Shown piece by piece: positions 61,363 to 64,000 of a stretch of 64,000 nt of DNA (position 1 is its first letter; each line of letters starts with the position of its first letter). This stretch comes from Algibacter sp. L3A6. Its GTDB lineage: Bacteria; Bacteroidota; Bacteroidia; Flavobacteriales; Flavobacteriaceae. The stretch lies in contig NZ_CP047030.1 of the NCBI RefSeq assembly GCF_009796825.1, forward strand, positions 1,091,501-1,155,500, in the 5' to 3' direction. Both the position numbers and the translations under genes were made by a program. The notes under the pieces are model-generated. The model was not told where the DNA came from. It ran no database searches and saw only the letters and a program-made list of their open reading frames with translations.

Positions 61363-61427
61363 AAATAAGTAGAAGTGCGTATTTTTTCTTACGCAAATAT
61401 AGTATATCTTTACAGTGCTATTAATTA
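61362..61427 (+). repeat. Tandem-duplicated promoter-like segment, first copy
   Basis: About 66 bases, closely similar to 61547-61611. Shared blocks: AAAATA..GTA.AA.TGCGTATTTTTT near the start and CTTTACrGTGCTATTAATTA at the end. It contains TATATCTTTAC, a TAnnTTTA variant of the -7 element, and a TGCGTA/TACGCA inverted repeat upstream that could be an operator. Confidence 0.6.
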
Positions 61428-61486
61428 GTTCTTAGGGAGAATTAAAAAAAGACTCTAAATCGTTATGATTTAGGGTCTTTTGCTTT
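61414..61486 (+). ncRNA. Candidate small RNA between promoter-like copy 1 and a terminator
   Basis: A transcript starting just after the first copy's -7 element would be about 70 nt and end at a strong 15-bp stem terminator (AAAAGACTCTAAATC with GATTTAGGGTCTTTT, 61447-61461 and 61467-61481) with one G-T pair. No open frame of length is present. It could equally be only the 3' tail of the response regulator message. Confidence 0.3.
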
Positions 61487-61546
61487 TTATTACTTTCCAT
61501 AATATGGATAAAGATATGCTTCATATTAAACACCATCTTCTTCGTA

Positions 61547-61611
61547 AAAATACGTACAATTGCGTATTTTTTTTTTCGAATCTGTAACATACCTTTACGG
61601 TGCTATTAATT
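61547..61611 (+). repeat. Tandem-duplicated promoter-like segment, second copy
   Basis: Second copy of the segment at 61362-61427, about 185 bases downstream. It carries CATACCTTTAC (TAnnTTTA-type -7) and sits 45 bases before a 39-aa membrane peptide gene. Together with the terminators and that gene it accounts for the 504-base gap 61363-61866. Confidence 0.6.
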
Positions 61612-61655
61612 ACCAACAAATCCAGCGCAAGTCAAACCCTTAAAATTCTCGACAA

Positions 61656-61775
61656 ATGCTTAAAGATCAAATCATGGAAGAAAAGAGCAACCCTGTAAAT
61701 AAACTAGCACTCGCTGTTGTTTTTATTTTGGCTGTCGTAATTGTATCGTTTAACTTATATATGTTGTTGTCTTAG
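61656..61775 (+). CDS. Small single-helix membrane protein (39 aa)
   Basis: A frame starting MLKDQIMEEKSNPVNK, then a hydrophobic helix LALAVVFILAVVIVSFNLYM (about 17-36), and stop. A second ATG at 61674 would shorten it by 6 residues. It lies after a promoter-like segment and before a strong bidirectional terminator at 61807, which supports a real transcript. No family is recognised. Confidence 0.45.
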   Translation: MLKDQIMEEKSNPVNKLALAVVFILAVVIVSFNLYMLLS

Positions 61776-61806
61776 TCTCTCTCAATTAAAACGACTAAAA
61801 CAAATA

Positions 61807-61844
61807 AAAAAAGGGTGTTTCATAAATATGAAACACCCTTTTTT
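61807..61844. terminator. Bidirectional terminator between small membrane protein and sucB
   Basis: An 18-bp stem (61807-61824 and 61827-61844) with core AGGGTGTTTCAT / ATGAAACACCCT and A/T tracts on both sides; it serves both converging genes. Confidence 0.9.
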
Positions 61845-61866
61845 GTACTTGAAATATTATTATTCC

Positions 61867-63072
61867 TTAAAGCTCTAAAGCCTTTTTAATATCATTATTC
61901 ATCAATAATTCTGTTGGATTTTCTAAAGCTTCTTTTACAGCAACTAAGAATCCTACACTTTCTTTACCATCAATAATTCTATGATCGTAAGATAAGGCAA
62001 CGTACATTATTGGACGGATTACAACTTGACCATCGATTGCCACAGGACGCTCTACAATGTTGTGCATTCCTAAAATTCCACTTTGTGGAGGGTTAATAAT
62101 TGGTGTAGATAACATACTACCAAATACACCACCATTAGTGATTGTAAATGTACCACCTGTCATTTCATCAACTGTAATCTGACCGTCTCTTGCACGAAGT
62201 GCTAAACGTTTCACTTCAGACTCTACACCTCTAAATGATAAGTTTTCCGCATTACGAATTACTGGCACCATTAAACCTTTTGGTCCTGATACAGCTATAC
62301 TAATATCGCAAAAATCGTATGATAACATTTCTTTACCATCCATCATTGAATTTACTGCTGGATACATTTCTAAAGCTCTAACAACTGCTAAAGTAAAGAA
62401 ACTCATAAACCCTAAGCCAACACCATGTTTTGCTTTAAACGTTTCTTTATACTCAGAACGTAATGCAAAAATAGGAGACATATCAACCTCGTTAAACGTG
62501 GTTAACATAGCTGTTGTGTTTTTCACCTCAACCAAACGCTCTGCTACTTTTCTGCGTAACATAGACATTTTACTTCTTGAAGTACCACGACTACCACCAG
62601 TTGGTGTTCCCATAGAAGGCACTGCATTTACAGCATCATCTTTAGTAATACGACCTGCTTTACCAGTTCCAGAAACAGATGCAGCATCAATTCCTTTTTC
62701 AGCTAATACTTTTTTAGCAGCAGGACTTGCAGAACCTGTTGCATAAGTTTTAGCTTCAGCAGCTTTTGGCGCTTCTGCTTTTGGTGCTTCCACCTTGGCT
62801 TCTGCTTTTGGTGCTTCACCACCTGCCGGTTTCTCTGCACTTGTATCAATTAAACAAACTACAGCTCCAACTTCTACAGCGTCACCTTCTTCCGCTTTAA
62901 GCGTAATAATTCCGCTAACTTCTGCTGGTAATTCTAAGGTTGCTTTATCACTATCAACTTCTGCAATAGCTTGGTCTTTTTCAACATAATCGCCGTCTTC
63001 AACTAACCAACTTGCTATTTCTACTTCTGTGATAGATTCGCCTGGTGAAGGCACTTTCATTTCTAAAATCAT
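61867..63072 (-). CDS. sucB: Dihydrolipoyllysine succinyltransferase (E2 of 2-oxoglutarate dehydrogenase)
   Basis: Transfers the succinyl group to CoA in the TCA cycle. 401 aa: one lipoyl domain (1-76) with lipoyl lysine in EVDSDKATLELPAE, an Ala/Pro/Lys/Glu-rich linker (about 82-110), an E1/E3-binding domain (SPAAKKVLAEKGIDAASVSGTGKAGRITKDD, core AAKKVLAEKGID), and the catalytic core with the active-site LSYDHRIIDGKESVGFL. Length and the EVDSDK lipoyl site fit the succinyl rather than acetyl enzyme. sucA lies 41 bases upstream. Confidence 0.96.
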   Translation of the reverse strand: MILEMKVPSPGESITEVEIASWLVEDGDYVEKDQAIAEVDSDKATLELPAEVSGIITLKAEEGDAVEVGAVVCLIDTSAEKPAGGEAPKAEAKVEAPKAEAPKAAEAKTYATGSASPAAKKVLAEKGIDAASVSGTGKAGRITKDDAVNAVPSMGTPTGGSRGTSRSKMSMLRRKVAERLVEVKNTTAMLTTFNEVDMSPIFALRSEYKETFKAKHGVGLGFMSFFTLAVVRALEMYPAVNSMMDGKEMLSYDFCDISIAVSGPKGLMVPVIRNAENLSFRGVESEVKRLALRARDGQITVDEMTGGTFTITNGGVFGSMLSTPIINPPQSGILGMHNIVERPVAIDGQVVIRPIMYVALSYDHRIIDGKESVGFLVAVKEALENPTELLMNNDIKKALEL

Positions 63073-63113
63073 TTTTTATAATTTTAATGGTATATGAATT
63101 TTATTCTTTTTAT

Positions 63114-64000
63114 TTAATTTCCAAAAACTTCATCGATTACACGACGTTGTCTTCTTTTATCTCTAGTACTAGATCCTGGTGCCGGTACAGAATTAAATGG
63201 ACGTGACGCTACTTCTAACTTCACTAAATCCATACGCTGTGCCATGTGGCTCCAAGCTCCCATGTTTCTTGGTTCTTCTTGAGCCCAAACATAATGCTCT
63301 ACATTTGGATACCTATCTATTACATTTTGTATTTTTTCTAAATGAAGTGGGAATAATTGCTCTATCCTTACTAAAGCAACATCTTCATTTCCTAATTCTT
63401 CTCTTTCAGCTAATAAATCGTAATAAAATTTACCTGTACAGAATACTAATTTCTTAACATTTGTTGGATTAATAGTATCGTCGATTACTTCTTCAAACTG
63501 ACCAGAAGCTAAATCTGACAAACTAGACACTGCTTTAGGATGACGTAATAAACTTTTTGGAGTGAAAACAATTAATGGTTTTCTATAATTACGTTTCATT
63601 TGACGACGCAACAAGTGATACATATTACCTGGCGTTGTACAATCTGCTACAATCATATTATCCATTCCACATAACTGTAAGTAACGCTCTATTCTTGCCG
63701 ATGAATGCTCAGAACCTTGCCCCTCGTAACCATGTGGTAATAATACAACAATACCGTTTTGTGATTTCCATTTATCTTCCGCAGCCGATAAATATTGGTC
63801 GAATATAATTTGAGCTCCATTACTAAAATCTCCAAATTGAGCTTCCCAAATGGTTAATGTATTTGGGTTTGCCATGGCATAACCATAATCGAAACCTAAC
63901 ACACCGTATTCTGATAAAAAGGAATTATAAATATCCATTTTACCTTTATTTTCAGGATTAGTATTTAGTAAATTAATACGTTCTTCTGAAATTTCATCGC
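63114..64000 (-). CDS. sucA: 2-oxoglutarate dehydrogenase E1 component, C-terminal part (runs off window)
   Basis: The thiamine-diphosphate-dependent decarboxylase of the 2-oxoglutarate dehydrogenase complex. The last about 295 residues are visible; the frame stays open to base 64000 (EERINLLNTNPENKGK continues before the internal Met at 63938, so that ATG is not the start). Typical blocks are SEYGVLGFDYGYAMANPNTLTIWEAQFGDF (core LGFDYGYAMANP), LLPHGYEGQGSEHSSARIER, YHLLRRQM, and LIVFTPKSLLRHP. It is followed by sucB. Confidence 0.97.
   Translation of the reverse strand, partial: DEISEERINLLNTNPENKGKMDIYNSFLSEYGVLGFDYGYAMANPNTLTIWEAQFGDFSNGAQIIFDQYLSAAEDKWKSQNGIVVLLPHGYEGQGSEHSSARIERYLQLCGMDNMIVADCTTPGNMYHLLRRQMKRNYRKPLIVFTPKSLLRHPKAVSSLSDLASGQFEEVIDDTINPTNVKKLVFCTGKFYYDLLAEREELGNEDVALVRIEQLFPLHLEKIQNVIDRYPNVEHYVWAQEEPRNMGAWSHMAQRMDLVKLEVASRPFNSVPAPGSSTRDKRRQRRVIDEVFGN

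Noticed and set aside
63114..63938. Separate 274-aa gene starting at the ATG at 63938
   Set aside because: The frame continues with conserved 2-oxoglutarate dehydrogenase sequence to the window edge, so this ATG is internal to sucA.
1..64000. CRISPR arrays, insertion sequences, rRNA genes
   Set aside because: No regularly spaced direct repeats, no transposase-like frames and no rRNA-like sequence were seen; the only RNA gene found with confidence is tRNA-Ser.

Overview
The window is chromosomal DNA from a low-GC member of the Bacteroidetes, most likely a marine Flavobacteriaceae. The evidence is a SusC/SusD pair, a type IX secretion sorting domain, promoters of the TAnnTTTG type, almost no Shine-Dalgarno sites, a YbiT-like ABC-F protein, DUF4407 and DUF5686-type proteins, and an exbB/exbD/exbD TonB motor. 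The first gene (SusC) and the last gene (2-oxoglutarate dehydrogenase E1) both run off the window.

Layout. 1-8926: a SusC-SusD-lipoprotein-dihaem peroxidase-secreted ELWxxDGT protein operon. 9054-16014: ordinary genes ending in polA. 16239-25776: an AT-rich accessory island. It starts with a tightly overlapping operon of a HerA-like ATPase, a 57-aa protein, a Rad50/ABC-like ATPase with a CxxC hook and a winged-helix-like protein. This operon converges on a NurA-like nuclease and a stand-alone MutH/Sau3AI-like protein that appears to lack catalytic acids. A self-regulated restriction-modification cassette follows (XRE controller, C5 methyltransferase, GIY-YIG endonuclease). 25788-33360: a TspO-like protein, YgiQ, an AztD-like zinc-chaperone lipoprotein behind a large palindrome, dispersed hairpin repeats and an ABC-F gene with a decayed partial copy nearby. 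33590-46968: housekeeping genes (rplM, rpsI, rpsB, tsf, pyrH, frr, asnS, rpoN) with outer-membrane and transporter genes between them. 47124-52270: PorT-like barrel, TonB motor, tRNA-Ser, ansA, TatD. 52396-61775: an ECF-type sigma factor with a membrane partner, three copies of a shared promoter motif, and a CHAT protease-retropepsin-response regulator group. 61867-64000: the sucB and sucA genes.

Two parts deserve most attention. The HerA / Rad50-like / NurA set has the parts of the archaeal DNA-end resection operon but without Mre11, and it is joined to a MutH-fold protein that seems built to recognise DNA rather than cut it. This looks like an undescribed or poorly described defence or DNA-processing system. 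The second is the sigma-factor neighbourhood, where the motif GGGTAAC-N15-TTkATATAA occurs three times at identical spacing upstream of genes near the sigma gene, suggesting a local envelope-response regulon that may include the periplasmic CHAT protease.

All family names come from reading motifs by eye; no database search was run.
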